Shown here piece after piece: positions 34,784-48,200 of a stretch of 64,000 nucleotides of DNA (position 1 is the first letter of the stretch; the number at the start of each line of letters is the position of its first letter). Location of the stretch: contig JAZARR010000130.1 of the NCBI GenBank assembly GCA_037389465.1, forward strand, positions 124,001 to 188,000, in the 5' to 3' direction. This stretch comes from Baylisascaris procyonis. Taxonomy: Eukaryota > Nematoda > Chromadorea > Rhabditida > Ascarididae. The position numbers were made by a program, and so were the translations under genes. Below the pieces are notes generated by a model that was not told the DNA's origin, ran no database searches, and saw only the letters and a list, made by a program, of their open reading frames with translations.

Positions 34784-35271
34784 CTAACCTGGCGGCTTCG
34801 TCGCTTCAACGAAATTCATGACACGAACATACAAATGGAACTGAAGCATAGCATGAAAATGAAAATAAGCGTTCAATAATGTATACGCAACAATCTATGG
34901 GACGGGATAACTGTGATTGGCGGATAAACATGCAAAGGAGGGCGCGAACTTTGCTCTTTCGATCCACCGCGAGAGGCGATAAACGGCTTGAGGGGATCGA
35001 AAAGTGCAAAATGGAAGCGGTGGACTTGGCGCTAAACAACCGTTCGAAAAAACGATTATTGTTTACTGAGTTCGTCATTCACATCAAATGGTTATAAATA
35101 TCTCTTCAGTTTTTATGAATAGAAAACTGAATTACAGAAGTGAAAATCTAATCACTTTTCTTAAACGATGATCCCATAATTCAGCGGAACCATGGAATAT
35201 CACCATACGGCGTTTCTTGTTTACAGCGTCTATCGCGAGACACCATAAAAAGAGGTGAGGTTCCGAAGTGA

Positions 35272-35292
35272 TCTACCGAATTATTCGGTAGA
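35272..35292. repeat. Module C palindrome, array unit 1
   Basis: The stem TCTACCGAAT and its exact complement flank a single T. It is identical in all four array units (at about +4630 each). It could form a cruciform in DNA or a hairpin in RNA; any function is unknown. Confidence 0.8.
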
Positions 35293-36040
35293 ATACATGG
35301 CAATGCAAGCAAAGCTATGAGCCAGGAATTAAAAAATGAGAGCAAAGGATGTGTGACCTTAGGGGATGGCGTCTATCGCGAGACACCATAAACTATCGTA
35401 ATCTATAGTTAAGCAACGCGAAAACACTCCTGCGGCATATTTGAGGCAGCCACGAGTAACTAATGATCGCTAATATTCGATTACACTTAATCCGAAAATG
35501 AGAGCGACTCAGTTTAAAAGATTTAAGCAGTCCTGTTTCTCTGCTCATTGTGCGAATTTCGAAAACGTGAATGCATCATTTTAACGCTCTAGTTGAAAAC
35601 TTTCATATGCATCTATTCTCATCGAGATTGAGCTAAGCAGAAGACTGAAGCAATCGAAAAGATATTCTACCCGAAAAGTGAGCGATTTTTTGCTCAAATC
35701 GTGGGTGTTAGTGATATCTAAGATGTATAGAGGAAAGAAGTTAGAAAAAATATGGCTAACGAAAAAGTTTACGTGCAAAACTTTAAAGGGCTATAAGCAG
35801 GTAAGTGATTGAAGAAATAATACTAAATAATACATAGCAGTGATCGCTGTGAGTACCTGCACATTTTGCAAAAAAAAATCAAAAAAATTCGTTGATAGTG
35901 AAAAATGAAATTTCAAAAAAATTTCAGCGTTTAAAATTTCAGAAAAATTTCAGTACCATCTAAAAGAGAATTTAATTTTCAATCCAATAAATTAAACTCG
36001 ATAGAAATTGATGCAATTCTAACTCACTTACAGCTTACTT

Positions 36041-39000
36041 AATTTTCAACTTTTCTCAACTTTAAAGGCTTCTAGGTGTTTGAAATTTTGAAAAAATTTT
36101 AAAACTTTTCATATCATCGAAGCTCACTTACTGAGATCTTTCACTTGATATGACGCAATTTTGCGGGTTCCACAACACGGTGAATTTTAAAGGAATTTGA
36201 AATTTCAACTTCCATTCAAGTAAGCGTCAAAAAAAGCATCAAAAGCCCCATTGTGCCACTTCAACCCGCGCCGAGATACGGGGTCGTCGAAAACGGCAAA
36301 ATCATGATTTTGGGAATTCTGGTGGAAGGATTCGGGTAGGGGGCGAGTACCATTTTGGGTCATGTGATATATTTTCGGGTACTACTCGCTATTCCAAGGT
36401 CACTGGAGTTGATTTCAACTCCCTGCGATAATCGAGTGCCGAGAAATCGGCCCCGCAATTTTAGGCCCCATAGCTAAGAGCGGTAATTGCATATTTCAAG
36501 TACCACAACACGGTGAAATTACTTTCAGTTTAATAAATTGGAGTACCCTTGTTCATAACTTTCGATTGTCTATCGAACGAGTACATGTGTGCGAAAATCC
36601 GCCGATTCATTCTCGATCTATAGCACAACCCCAAACCGGCCCCTCCCCACCGAATAGCTTTTCGAAAGTAAGTTAAAATTAAGTAGTAAGAGTAAAATCC
36701 ACTTCGAATATGAAGTCTCCAAAGGCAATGAAAGTTTGAACAAAATTGACTCATTCAAACTCGAGTTATTCGAGATTGAAATTTCATTTCAGTGGGAATG
36801 GTACTTTCACGGGGTTTATTTCACTATCCACCGTTACTTTTGCAAACCGGGACCCACCCGGCGAGCTACAAATGCTAGAAGGAGTAGAATAAAAAAAGAA
36901 TTGGAAAAAGCGAATAAATCTGAAAGAAGATATAACATTTCAGTGTTAACTATGAAATTTGGGTACTTTTGAAATTTAAGGAAAATTTAAAATCCAATTT
37001 CATTCATGAACGAACTCGACTTGTAATTTGATGAAGCGAGTAGGATGGAAAAAAATAAAAGAAAAATTTAAATTTCATCGAAAGTTATTGCGCGACATGT
37101 GAAAATATTTTAGTGATGTTCTATATATAATAGACTAGCGTATTACATTAACTCTTTTATTTATTACTTTATATCCTTTTTTCTATTACTTCAGATTACT
37201 TTACTCTTTTCATTCAATTCAATTCATGAAAATCGAATTATTATGGGTAGGGGTGCATGATGAAATGGCGCGATGCCAGCCTCTCTTTCTCTGATTGTCT
37301 CGTTAAGCGTCCCTCTCACACGCGAGTAACATGATGAAAAAGATGAAGGGATTCTTGAAAATAGTAGCAAAGAAGTTTAAACAGTTACCTATTTCTCCGA
37401 AATATTGTAACGTCGAGAATGAATAAATTTTAACGCAGGCAGAATATTCAAAGTGAGATCGCAGCTTCGCTGCCCTTCGCAGAACATTCTAGAGGAAAAA
37501 CTGTGGGAAACGTTCAAAGCTAACCTCGCGACTCTGTCGCTTAACGCAGGCGGAATATCGAGAGCGACAGCTCTTGCTAGGCGTCCCTCTCACACGACAG
37601 AACATTACGAAAGAGATGAGAGGGTTTTTTCAAAATAATGGAAGAGAAATTGAAACACTTACGAACATTCCTCGAAATACGTAACTTCGGGAATGAATAA
37701 TATTTTAGCGCAGGCGGAATATCCAAAGTGAGATCGCAGCTTTGCTGCTCCAAAAACTTGCCTCCTTTGCAGATAAACGAACCCCGCTGCTTCTCAGCAT
37801 TAGAAAAATCTGTAAGAAGCTTTCAAAGCTAACCTCGCGGCTTCGCCGCATCGGCGAAATCTGGAACCGAGGTGAGGCCGCTACGCGGAACCACGATCGC
37901 AGCTTCGCTGCTTCAACAGCTTTGCCATCTGCGATAATATTCAACAGAACGCAGCTTCTCTTCTTTGACTGCTCGGCTGCTTCGCAGAATATTGCACAGA
38001 AGTTCTTAAAGAAACTTTAAAATCCAGCCTCGCGGCTTCGCCGCTTCGATGGCATCTGGAATCGAACTCAGCCTGGTACGTGAAAGGAAACCGCAGCTTC
38101 GCTGCTCCACGAGCTCACCTACTTCACAGAACATTCTAAAGAAAGATGTGAAGGAAAGTTTGAAACCTGACCTCGTCTCTTCACCGCGTAACGCAGGCGG
38201 AATATCGAAAAGGATAACGATTCACCAGCTTAGCAGAATATTCCGCACAAAACGAATTTGGCTGCTTCGAAGCTTGGCAGAAGCAAAATCGGAGCTTCGC
38301 TGCTCCAACAGCTATGCTGTTTCGATTAATATTCCACAAAACGACTGAAAGCAGATTTCAAAGTTAACCTGGCAGCTTCGCCGCTTCAACGAATTTCATT
38401 ACACGATCATACGAATGGAGTTGAAGCACAGTATGAAAAACAGACATCAAAAAAACGAGCGAGTTCTCCGCTTCGCAGGACACAAAAAAAATCTGTAAGA
38501 AATTTCCAAGGCTACCCTCGCGGCTTCGCCGCTTCGATCGAAATGATTGAGGTCGAGAATAAACAACCTTGCAGTGTCGAAGGAACATGGGAGGCAAAAT
38601 CGCAGCTCCACTGCTTCAACAGGTTCACTCAATATTGCAGAGAAATTCTTTAAGTAGATTTCGCGGCTTCGCACCTTCGGCGAAATCTAGAACCGAACTC
38701 AGGCACTTCGCGGAACCTCGATCGCAGCTTCGCTGCTCCACGAGCTCAGCTACTTCGCAGAATATTCCACAGAAAAATCTGAAACAAACTTTCAAAGCTA
38801 ACTTCGCCGCTTCGACGAAAATGAATGAGATGAAAAATGAACAACCTTAGATTGTCGAACAAATACGAGGAGCGCCATCGCAGTTTCCCTGCTTTAACAG
38901 CTTCGCCATCTGCGATAATATTCAACAGAAGCAGCTTCCCTTCTTTAACTCCTCGGCTGCTTCGCGGAATATTCCGCAGAAATTCTTAAAAGAACTTTAA

Positions 39001-40669
39001 AGTCCAACCTCGCGGCATCGCCGCTTCGATGGAACCTCGAATCGAACTTAGCCTGGTGCGTGAAAGGAAACCGCAGCTTCGCTGCTCCACGAGCTCACTT
39101 ACTTCACAGAACATTCTAACGAAAGATGTAAAAGAAAGTCTGAAACCTGACCTCGTCTCTTCGCCGCGTAACGCGGACGGAATATCGAAAAGGATAACGA
39201 TTCACCAGCTTCGCAGAATATTCCATAGAAAACGAATTTGCTGTCTTCGCCGCTTCGCAGAAGCAAAATCGCACCTTCCCTGCTCCAACAGCTATGCTTT
39301 CTCGCTTAATATTCCACACGAACTGAATTCGAAGGAATTCGAATTCAAAAGAATTCGAATTTCGAAGGAATTCGAATTCCACACGAATTCGAAGCAGCAA
39401 GCAGAATTCGAAGCTAACCTGGCGGCTTCGTCGCTTCAACGAAATTCATGACACGAACATACAAATGGAACTGAAGCATAGCATGAAAATGAAAATAAGC
39501 GTTCAATAATGTATACGCAACAATCTATGGGACGGGATAACTGTGATTGGCGGATAAACATGCAAAGGAGGGCGCGAACTTTGCTCTTTCGATCCACCGC
39601 GAGAGGCGATAAACGGCTTGAGGGGATCGAAAAGTGCAAAATGGAAGCGGTGGACTTGGCGCTAAACAACCGTTCGAAAAAACGATTATTGTTTACTGAG
39701 TTCGTCATTCACATCAAATGGTTATAAATATCTCTTCAGTTTTTATGAATAGAAAACTGAATTACAGAAGTGAAAATCTAATCACTTTTCTTAAACGATG
39801 ATCCCATAATTCAGCGGAACCATGGAATATCACCATACGGCGTTTCTTGTTTACAGCGTCTATCGCGAGACACCATAAAAAGAGGTGAGGTTCCGAAGTG
39901 ATCTACCGAATTATTCGGTAGAATACATGGCAATGCAAGCAAAGCTATGAGCCAGGAATTAAAAAATGAGAGCAAAGGATGTGTGACCTTAGGGGATGGC
40001 GTCTATCGCGAGACACCATAAACTATCGTAATCTATAGTTAAGCAACGCGAAAACACTCCTGCGGCATATTTGAGGCAGCCACGAGTAACTAATGATCGC
40101 TAATATTCGATTACACTTAATCCGAAAATGAGAGCGACTCAGTTTAAAAGATTTAAGCAGTCCTGTTTCTCTGCTCATTGTGCGAATTTCGAAAACGTGA
40201 ATGCATCATTTTAACGCTCTAGTTGAAAACTTTCATATGCATCTATTCTCATCGAGATTGAGCTAAGCAGAAGACTGAAGCAATCGAAAAGATATTCTAC
40301 CCGAAAAGTGAGCGATTTTTTGCTCAAATCGTGGGTGTTAGTGATATCTAAGATGTATAGAGGAAAGAAGTTAGAAAAAATATGGCTAACGAAAAAGTTT
40401 ACGTGCAAAACTTTAAAGGGCTATAAGCAGGTAAGTGATTGAAGAAATAATACTAAATAATACATAGCAGTGATCGCTGTGAGTACCTGCACATTTTGCA
40501 AAAAAAAATCAAAAAAATTCGTTGATAGTGAAAAATGAAATTTCAAAAAATTTCAGCGTTTAAAATTTCAGAAAAATTTCAGTACCATCTAAAAGAGAAT
40601 TTAATTTTCAATCCAATAAATTAAACTCGATAGAAATTGATGCAATTCTAACTCACTTACAGCTTACTT
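36041..40669 (+). repeat. 4.63 kb array unit 2
   Basis: The same order and almost the same sequence as unit 1, offset by 4631 bp. Compared with R units outside the array, module E lacks about 80 bp between TCACTTGATATGA and CGCAATTTTGCGGG, and this deletion is shared by all four units. A one-base difference in an A run of module D (near 40545) separates it from its neighbours. Confidence 0.95.
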
Positions 40670-43600
40670 AATTTTCAACTTTTCTCAACTTTAAAGGCTT
40701 CTAGGTGTTTGAAATTTTGAAAAAATTTTAAAACTTTTCATATCATCGAAGCTCACTTACTGAGATCTTTCACTTGATATGACGCAATTTTGCGGGTTCC
40801 ACAACACGGTGAATTTTAAAGGAATTTGAAATTTCAACTTCCATTCAAGTAAGCGTCAAAAAAAGCATCAAAAGCCCCATTGTGCCACTTCAACCCGCGC
40901 CGAGATACGGGGTCGTCGAAAACGGCAAAATCATGATTTTGGGAATTCTGGTGGAAGGATTCGGGTAGGGGGCGAGTACCATTTTGGGTCATGTGATATA
41001 TTTTCGGGTACTACTCGCTATTCCAAGGTCACTGGAGTTGATTTCAACTCCCTGCGATAATCGAGTGCCGAGAAATCGGCCCCGCAATTTTAGGCCCCAT
41101 AGCTAAGAGCGGTAATTGCATATTTCAAGTACCACAACACGGTGAAATTACTTTCAGTTTAATAAATTGGAGTACCCTTGTTCATAACTTTCGATTGTCT
41201 ATCGAACGAGTACATGTGTGCGAAAATCCGCCGATTCATTCTCGATCTATAGCACAACCCCAAACCGGCCCCTCCCCACCGAATAGCTTTTCGAAAGTAA
41301 GTTAAAATTAAGTAGTAAGAGTAAAATCCACTTCGAATATGAAGTCTCCAAAGGCAATGAAAGTTTGAACAAAATTGACTCATTCAAACTCGAGTTATTC
41401 GAGATTGAAATTTCATTTCAGTGGGAATGGTACTTTCACGGGGTTTATTTCACTATCCACCGTTACTTTTGCAAACCGGGACCCACCCGGCGAGCTACAA
41501 ATGCTAGAAGGAGTAGAATAAAAAAAGAATTGGAAAAAGCGAATAAATCTGAAAGAAGATATAACATTTCAGTGTTAACTATGAAATTTGGGTACTTTTG
41601 AAATTTAAGGAAAATTTAAAATCCAATTTCATTCATGAACGAACTCGACTTGTAATTTGATGAAGCGAGTAGGATGGAAAAAAATAAAAGAAAAATTTAA
41701 ATTTCATCGAAAGTTATTGCGCGACATGTGAAAATATTTTAGTGATGTTCTATATATAATAGACTAGCGTATTACATTAACTCTTTTATTTATTACTTTA
41801 TATCCTTTTTTCTATTACTTCAGATTACTTTACTCTTTTCATTCAATTCAATTCATGAAAATCGAATTATTATGGGTAGGGGTGCATGATGAAATGGCGC
41901 GATGCCAGCCTCTCTTTCTCTGATTGTCTCGTTAAGCGTCCCTCTCACACGCGAGTAACATGATGAAAAAGATGAAGGGATTCTTGAAAATAGTAGCAAA
42001 GAAGTTTAAACAGTTACCTATTTCTCCGAAATATTGTAACGTCGAGAATGAATAAATTTTAACGCAGGCAGAATATTCAAAGTGAGATCGCAGCTTCGCT
42101 GCCCTTCGCAGAACATTCTAGAGGAAAAACTGTGGGAAACGTTCAAAGCTAACCTCGCGACTCTGTCGCTTAACGCAGGCGGAATATCGAGAGCGACAGC
42201 TCTTGCTAGGCGTCCCTCTCACACGACAGAACATTACGAAAGAGATGAGAGGGTTTTTTCAAAATAATGGAAGAGAAATTGAAACACTTACGAACATTCC
42301 TCGAAATACGTAACTTCGGGAATGAATAATATTTTAGCGCAGGCGGAATATCCAAAGTGAGATCGCAGCTTTGCTGCTCCAAAACTTGCCTCCTTTGCAG
42401 ATAAACGAACCCCGCTGCTTCTCAGCATTAGAAAAATCTGTAAGAAGCTTTCAAAGCTAACCTCGCGGCTTCGCCGCATCGGCGAAATCTGGAACCGAGG
42501 TGAGGCCGCTACGCGGAACCACGATCGCAGCTTCGCTGCTTCAACAGCTTTGCCATCTGCGATAATATTCAACAGAACGCAGCTTCTCTTCTTTGACTGC
42601 TCGGCTGCTTCGCAGAATATTGCACAGAAGTTCTTAAAGAAACTTTAAAATCCAGCCTCGCGGCTTCGCCGCTTCGATGGCATCTGGAATCGAACTCAGC
42701 CTGGTACGTGAAAGGAAACCGCAGCTTCGCTGCTCCACGAGCTCACCTACTTCACAGAACATTCTAAAGAAAGATGTGAAGGAAAGTTTGAAACCTGACC
42801 TCGTCTCTTCACCGCGTAACGCAGGCGGAATATCGAAAAGGATAACGATTCACCAGCTTAGCAGAATATTCCGCACAAAACGAATTTGGCTGCTTCGAAG
42901 CTTGGCAGAAGCAAAATCGGAGCTTCGCTGCTCCAACAGCTATGCTGTTTCGATTAATATTCCACAAAACGACTGAAAGCAGATTTCAAAGTTAACCTGG
43001 CAGCTTCGCCGCTTCAACGAATTTCATTACACGATCATACGAATGGAGTTGAAGCACAGTATGAAAAACAGACATCAAAAAAACGAGCGAGTTCTCCGCT
43101 TCGCAGGACACAAAAAAATCTGTAAGAAATTTCCAAGGCTACCCTCGCGGCTTCGCCGCTTCGATCGAAATGATTGAGGTCGAGAATAAACAACCTTGCA
43201 GTGTCGAAGGAACATGGGAGGCAAAATCGCAGCTCCACTGCTTCAACAGGTTCACTCAATATTGCAGAGAAATTCTTTAAGTAGATTTCGCGGCTTCGCA
43301 CCTTCGGCGAAATCTAGAACCGAACTCAGGCACTTCGCGGAACCTCGATCGCAGCTTCGCTGCTCCACGAGCTCAGCTACTTCGCAGAATATTCCACAGA
43401 AAAATCTGAAACAAACTTTCAAAGCTAACTTCGCCGCTTCGACGAAAATGAATGAGATGAAAAATGAACAACCTTAGATTGTCGAACAAATACGAGGAGC
43501 GCCATCGCAGTTTCCCTGCTTTAACAGCTTCGCCATCTGCGATAATATTCAACAGAAGCAGCTTCCCTTCTTTAACTCCTCGGCTGCTTCGCGGAATATT

Positions 43601-45298
43601 CCGCAGAAATTCTTAAAAGAACTTTAAAGTCCAACCTCGCGGCATCGCCGCTTCGATGGAACCTCGAATCGAACTTAGCCTGGTGCGTGAAAGGAAACCG
43701 CAGCTTCGCTGCTCCACGAGCTCACTTACTTCACAGAACATTCTAACGAAAGATGTAAAAGAAAGTCTGAAACCTGACCTCGTCTCTTCGCCGCGTAACG
43801 CGGACGGAATATCGAAAAGGATAACGATTCACCAGCTTCGCAGAATATTCCATAGAAAACGAATTTGCTGTCTTCGCCGCTTCGCAGAAGCAAAATCGCA
43901 CCTTCCCTGCTCCAACAGCTATGCTTTCTCGCTTAATATTCCACACGAACTGAATTCGAAGGAATTCGAATTCAAAAGAATTCGAATTTCGAAGGAATTC
44001 GAATTCCACACGAATTCGAAGCAGCAAGCAGAATTCGAAGCTAACCTGGCGGCTTCGTCGCTTCAACGAAATTCATGACACGAACATACAAATGGAACTG
44101 AAGCATAGCATGAAAATGAAAATAAGCGTTCAATAATGTATACGCAACAATCTATGGGACGGGATAACTGTGATTGGCGGATAAACATGCAAAGGAGGGC
44201 GCGAACTTTGCTCTTTCGATCCACCGCGAGAGGCGATAAACGGCTTGAGGGGATCGAAAAGTGCAAAATGGAAGCGGTGGACTTGGCGCTAAACAACCGT
44301 TCGAAAAAACGATTATTGTTTACTGAGTTCGTCATTCACATCAAATGGTTATAAATATCTCTTCAGTTTTTATGAATAGAAAACTGAATTACAGAAGTGA
44401 AAATCTAATCACTTTTCTTAAACGATGATCCCATAATTCAGCGGAACCATGGAATATCACCATACGGCGTTTCTTGTTTACAGCGTCTATCGCGAGACAC
44501 CATAAAAAGAGGTGAGGTTCCGAAGTGATCTACCGAATTATTCGGTAGAATACATGGCAATGCAAGCAAAGCTATGAGCCAGGAATTAAAAAATGAGAGC
44601 AAAGGATGTGTGACCTTAGGGGATGGCGTCTATCGCGAGACACCATAAACTATCGTAATCTATAGTTAAGCAACGCGAAAACACTCCTGCGGCATATTTG
44701 AGGCAGCCACGAGTAACTAATGATCGCTAATATTCGATTACACTTAATCCGAAAATGAGAGCGACTCAGTTTAAAAGATTTAAGCAGTCCTGTTTCTCTG
44801 CTCATTGTGCGAATTTCGAAAACGTGAATGCATCATTTTAACGCTCTAGTTGAAAACTTTCATATGCATCTATTCTCATCGAGATTGAGCTAAGCAGAAG
44901 ACTGAAGCAATCGAAAAGATATTCTACCCGAAAAGTGAGCGATTTTTTGCTCAAATCGTGGGTGTTAGTGATATCTAAGATGTATAGAGGAAAGAAGTTA
45001 GAAAAAATATGGCTAACGAAAAAGTTTACGTGCAAAACTTTAAAGGGCTATAAGCAGGTAAGTGATTGAAGAAATAATACTAAATAATACATAGCAGTGA
45101 TCGCTGTGAGTACCTGCACATTTTGCAAAAAAAAATCAAAAAAATTCGTTGATAGTGAAAAATGAAATTTCAAAAAAATTTCAGCGTTTAAAATTTCAGA
45201 AAAATTTCAGTACCATCTAAAAGAGAATTTAATTTTCAATCCAATAAATTAAACTCGATAGAAATTGATGCAATTCTAACTCACTTACAGCTTACTTA
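40670..45298 (+). repeat. 4.63 kb array unit 3
   Basis: The same order and sequence, offset by 4629 bp. Small private differences are one fewer A in CCAAAACTTG near 42380 and a shorter A run near 43115. These length changes alter the apparent open frames, as expected for non-coding DNA. Confidence 0.95.
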
Positions 45299-48200
45299 AT
45301 TTTCAACTTTTCTCAACTTTAAAGGCTTCTAGGTGTTTGAAATTTTGAAAAAATTTTAAAACTTTTCATATCATCGAAGCTCACTTACTGAGATCTTTCA
45401 CTTGATATGACGCAATTTTGCGGGTTCCACAACACGGTGAATTTTAAAGGAATTTGAAATTTCAACTTCCATTCAAGTAAGCGTCAAAAAAAGCATCAAA
45501 AGCCCCATTGTGCCACTTCAACCCGCGCCGAGATACGGGGTCGTCGAAAACGGCAAAATCATGATTTTGGGAATTCTGGTGGAAGGATTCGGGTAGGGGG
45601 CGAGTACCATTTTGGGTCATGTGATATATTTTCGGGTACTACTCGCTATTCCAAGGTCACTGGAGTTGATTTCAACTCCCTGCGATAATCGAGTGCCGAG
45701 AAATCGGCCCCGCAATTTTAGGCCCCATAGCTAAGAGCGGTAATTGCATATTTCAAGTACCACAACACGGTGAAATTACTTTCAGTTTAATAAATTGGAG
45801 TACCCTTGTTCATAACTTTCGATTGTCTATCGAACGAGTACATGTGTGCGAAAATCCGCCGATTCATTCTCGATCTATAGCACAACCCCAAACCGGCCCC
45901 TCCCCACCGAATAGCTTTTCGAAAGTAAGTTAAAATTAAGTAGTAAGAGTAAAATCCACTTCGAATATGAAGTCTCCAAAGGCAATGAAAGTTTGAACAA
46001 AATTGACTCATTCAAACTCGAGTTATTCGAGATTGAAATTTCATTTCAGTGGGAATGGTACTTTCACGGGGTTTATTTCACTATCCACCGTTACTTTTGC
46101 AAACCGGGACCCACCCGGCGAGCTACAAATGCTAGAAGGAGTAGAATAAAAAAAGAATTGGAAAAAGCGAATAAATCTGAAAGAAGATATAACATTTCAG
46201 TGTTAACTATGAAATTTGGGTACTTTTGAAATTTAAGGAAAATTTAAAATCCAATTTCATTCATGAACGAACTCGACTTGTAATTTGATGAAGCGAGTAG
46301 GATGGAAAAAAATAAAAGAAAAATTTAAATTTCATCGAAAGTTATTGCGCGACATGTGAAAATATTTTAGTGATGTTCTATATATAATAGACTAGCGTAT
46401 TACATTAACTCTTTTATTTATTACTTTATATCCTTTTTTCTATTACTTCAGATTACTTTACTCTTTTCATTCAATTCAATTCATGAAAATCGAATTATTA
46501 TGGGTAGGGGTGCATGATGAAATGGCGCGATGCCAGCCTCTCTTTCTCTGATTGTCTCGTTAAGCGTCCCTCTCACACGCGAGTAACATGATGAAAAAGA
46601 TGAAGGGATTCTTGAAAATAGTAGCAAAGAAGTTTAAACAGTTACCTATTTCTCCGAAATATTGTAACGTCGAGAATGAATAAATTTTAACGCAGGCAGA
46701 ATATTCAAAGTGAGATCGCAGCTTCGCTGCCCTTCGCAGAACATTCTAGAGGAAAAACTGTGGGAAACGTTCAAAGCTAACCTCGCGACTCTGTCGCTTA
46801 ACGCAGGCGGAATATCGAGAGCGACAGCTCTTGCTAGGCGTCCCTCTCACACGACAGAACATTACGAAAGAGATGAGAGGGTTTTTTCAAAATAATGGAA
46901 GAGAAATTGAAACACTTACGAACATTCCTCGAAATACGTAACTTCGGGAATGAATAATATTTTAGCGCAGGCGGAATATCCAAAGTGAGATCGCAGCTTT
47001 GCTGCTCCAAAAACTTGCCTCCTTTGCAGATAAACGAACCCCGCTGCTTCTCAGCATTAGAAAAATCTGTAAGAAGCTTTCAAAGCTAACCTCGCGGCTT
47101 CGCCGCATCGGCGAAATCTGGAACCGAGGTGAGGCCGCTACGCGGAACCACGATCGCAGCTTCGCTGCTTCAACAGCTTTGCCATCTGCGATAATATTCA
47201 ACAGAACGCAGCTTCTCTTCTTTGACTGCTCGGCTGCTTCGCAGAATATTGCACAGAAGTTCTTAAAGAAACTTTAAAATCCAGCCTCGCGGCTTCGCCG
47301 CTTCGATGGCATCTGGAATCGAACTCAGCCTGGTACGTGAAAGGAAACCGCAGCTTCGCTGCTCCACGAGCTCACCTACTTCACAGAACATTCTAAAGAA
47401 AGATGTGAAGGAAAGTTTGAAACCTGACCTCGTCTCTTCACCGCGTAACGCAGGCGGAATATCGAAAAGGATAACGATTCACCAGCTTAGCAGAATATTC
47501 CGCACAAAACGAATTTGGCTGCTTCGAAGCTTGGCAGAAGCAAAATCGGAGCTTCGCTGCTCCAACAGCTATGCTGTTTCGATTAATATTCCACAAAACG
47601 ACTGAAAGCAGATTTCAAAGTTAACCTGGCAGCTTCGCCGCTTCAACGAATTTCATTACACGATCATACGAATGGAGTTGAAGCACAGTATGAAAAACAG
47701 ACATCAAAAAAACGAGCGAGTTCTCCGCTTCGCAGGACACAAAAAAAATCTGTAAGAAATTTCCAAGGCTACCCTCGCGGCTTCGCCGCTTCGATCGAAA
47801 TGATTGAGGTCGAGAATAAACAACCTTGCAGTGTCGAAGGAACATGGGAGGCAAAATCGCAGCTCCACTGCTTCAACAGGTTCACTCAATATTGCAGAGA
47901 AATTCTTTAAGTAGATTTCGCGGCTTCGCACCTTCGGCGAAATCTAGAACCGAACTCAGGCACTTCGCGGAACCTCGATCGCAGCTTCGCTGCTCCACGA
48001 GCTCAGCTACTTCGCAGAATATTCCACAGAAAAATCTGAAACAAACTTTCAAAGCTAACTTCGCCGCTTCGACGAAAATGAATGAGATGAAAAATGAACA
48101 ACCTTAGATTGTCGAACAAATACGAGGAGCGCCATCGCAGTTTCCCTGCTTTAACAGCTTCGCCATCTGCGATAATATTCAACAGAAGCAGCTTCCCTTC

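Larger units (their letters stand above)
31410..36040 (+). repeat. 4.63 kb array unit 1
   Basis: This is the first of four consecutive, nearly identical units. Order: E (31530-31690), F (31960-32380), G (32460-32520), A (32760-34830), B (34870-35050), C (35210-35470), D (35740-36010). It differs from unit 2 at a few positions, for example GGGGCCGC against GAGGCCGC near 33245. Module A is about 2 kb here, longer than in the flanking units. No open frame resembles a protein. Confidence 0.95.

Noticed and set aside
32823..34821. Open frames of 60-146 codons in module A, rich in hairpin-derived peptides, as genes
   Set aside because: They overlap on both strands and in several frames, end or shift with single-base indels between units, and repeat the hairpin sequence. 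They have no family features.
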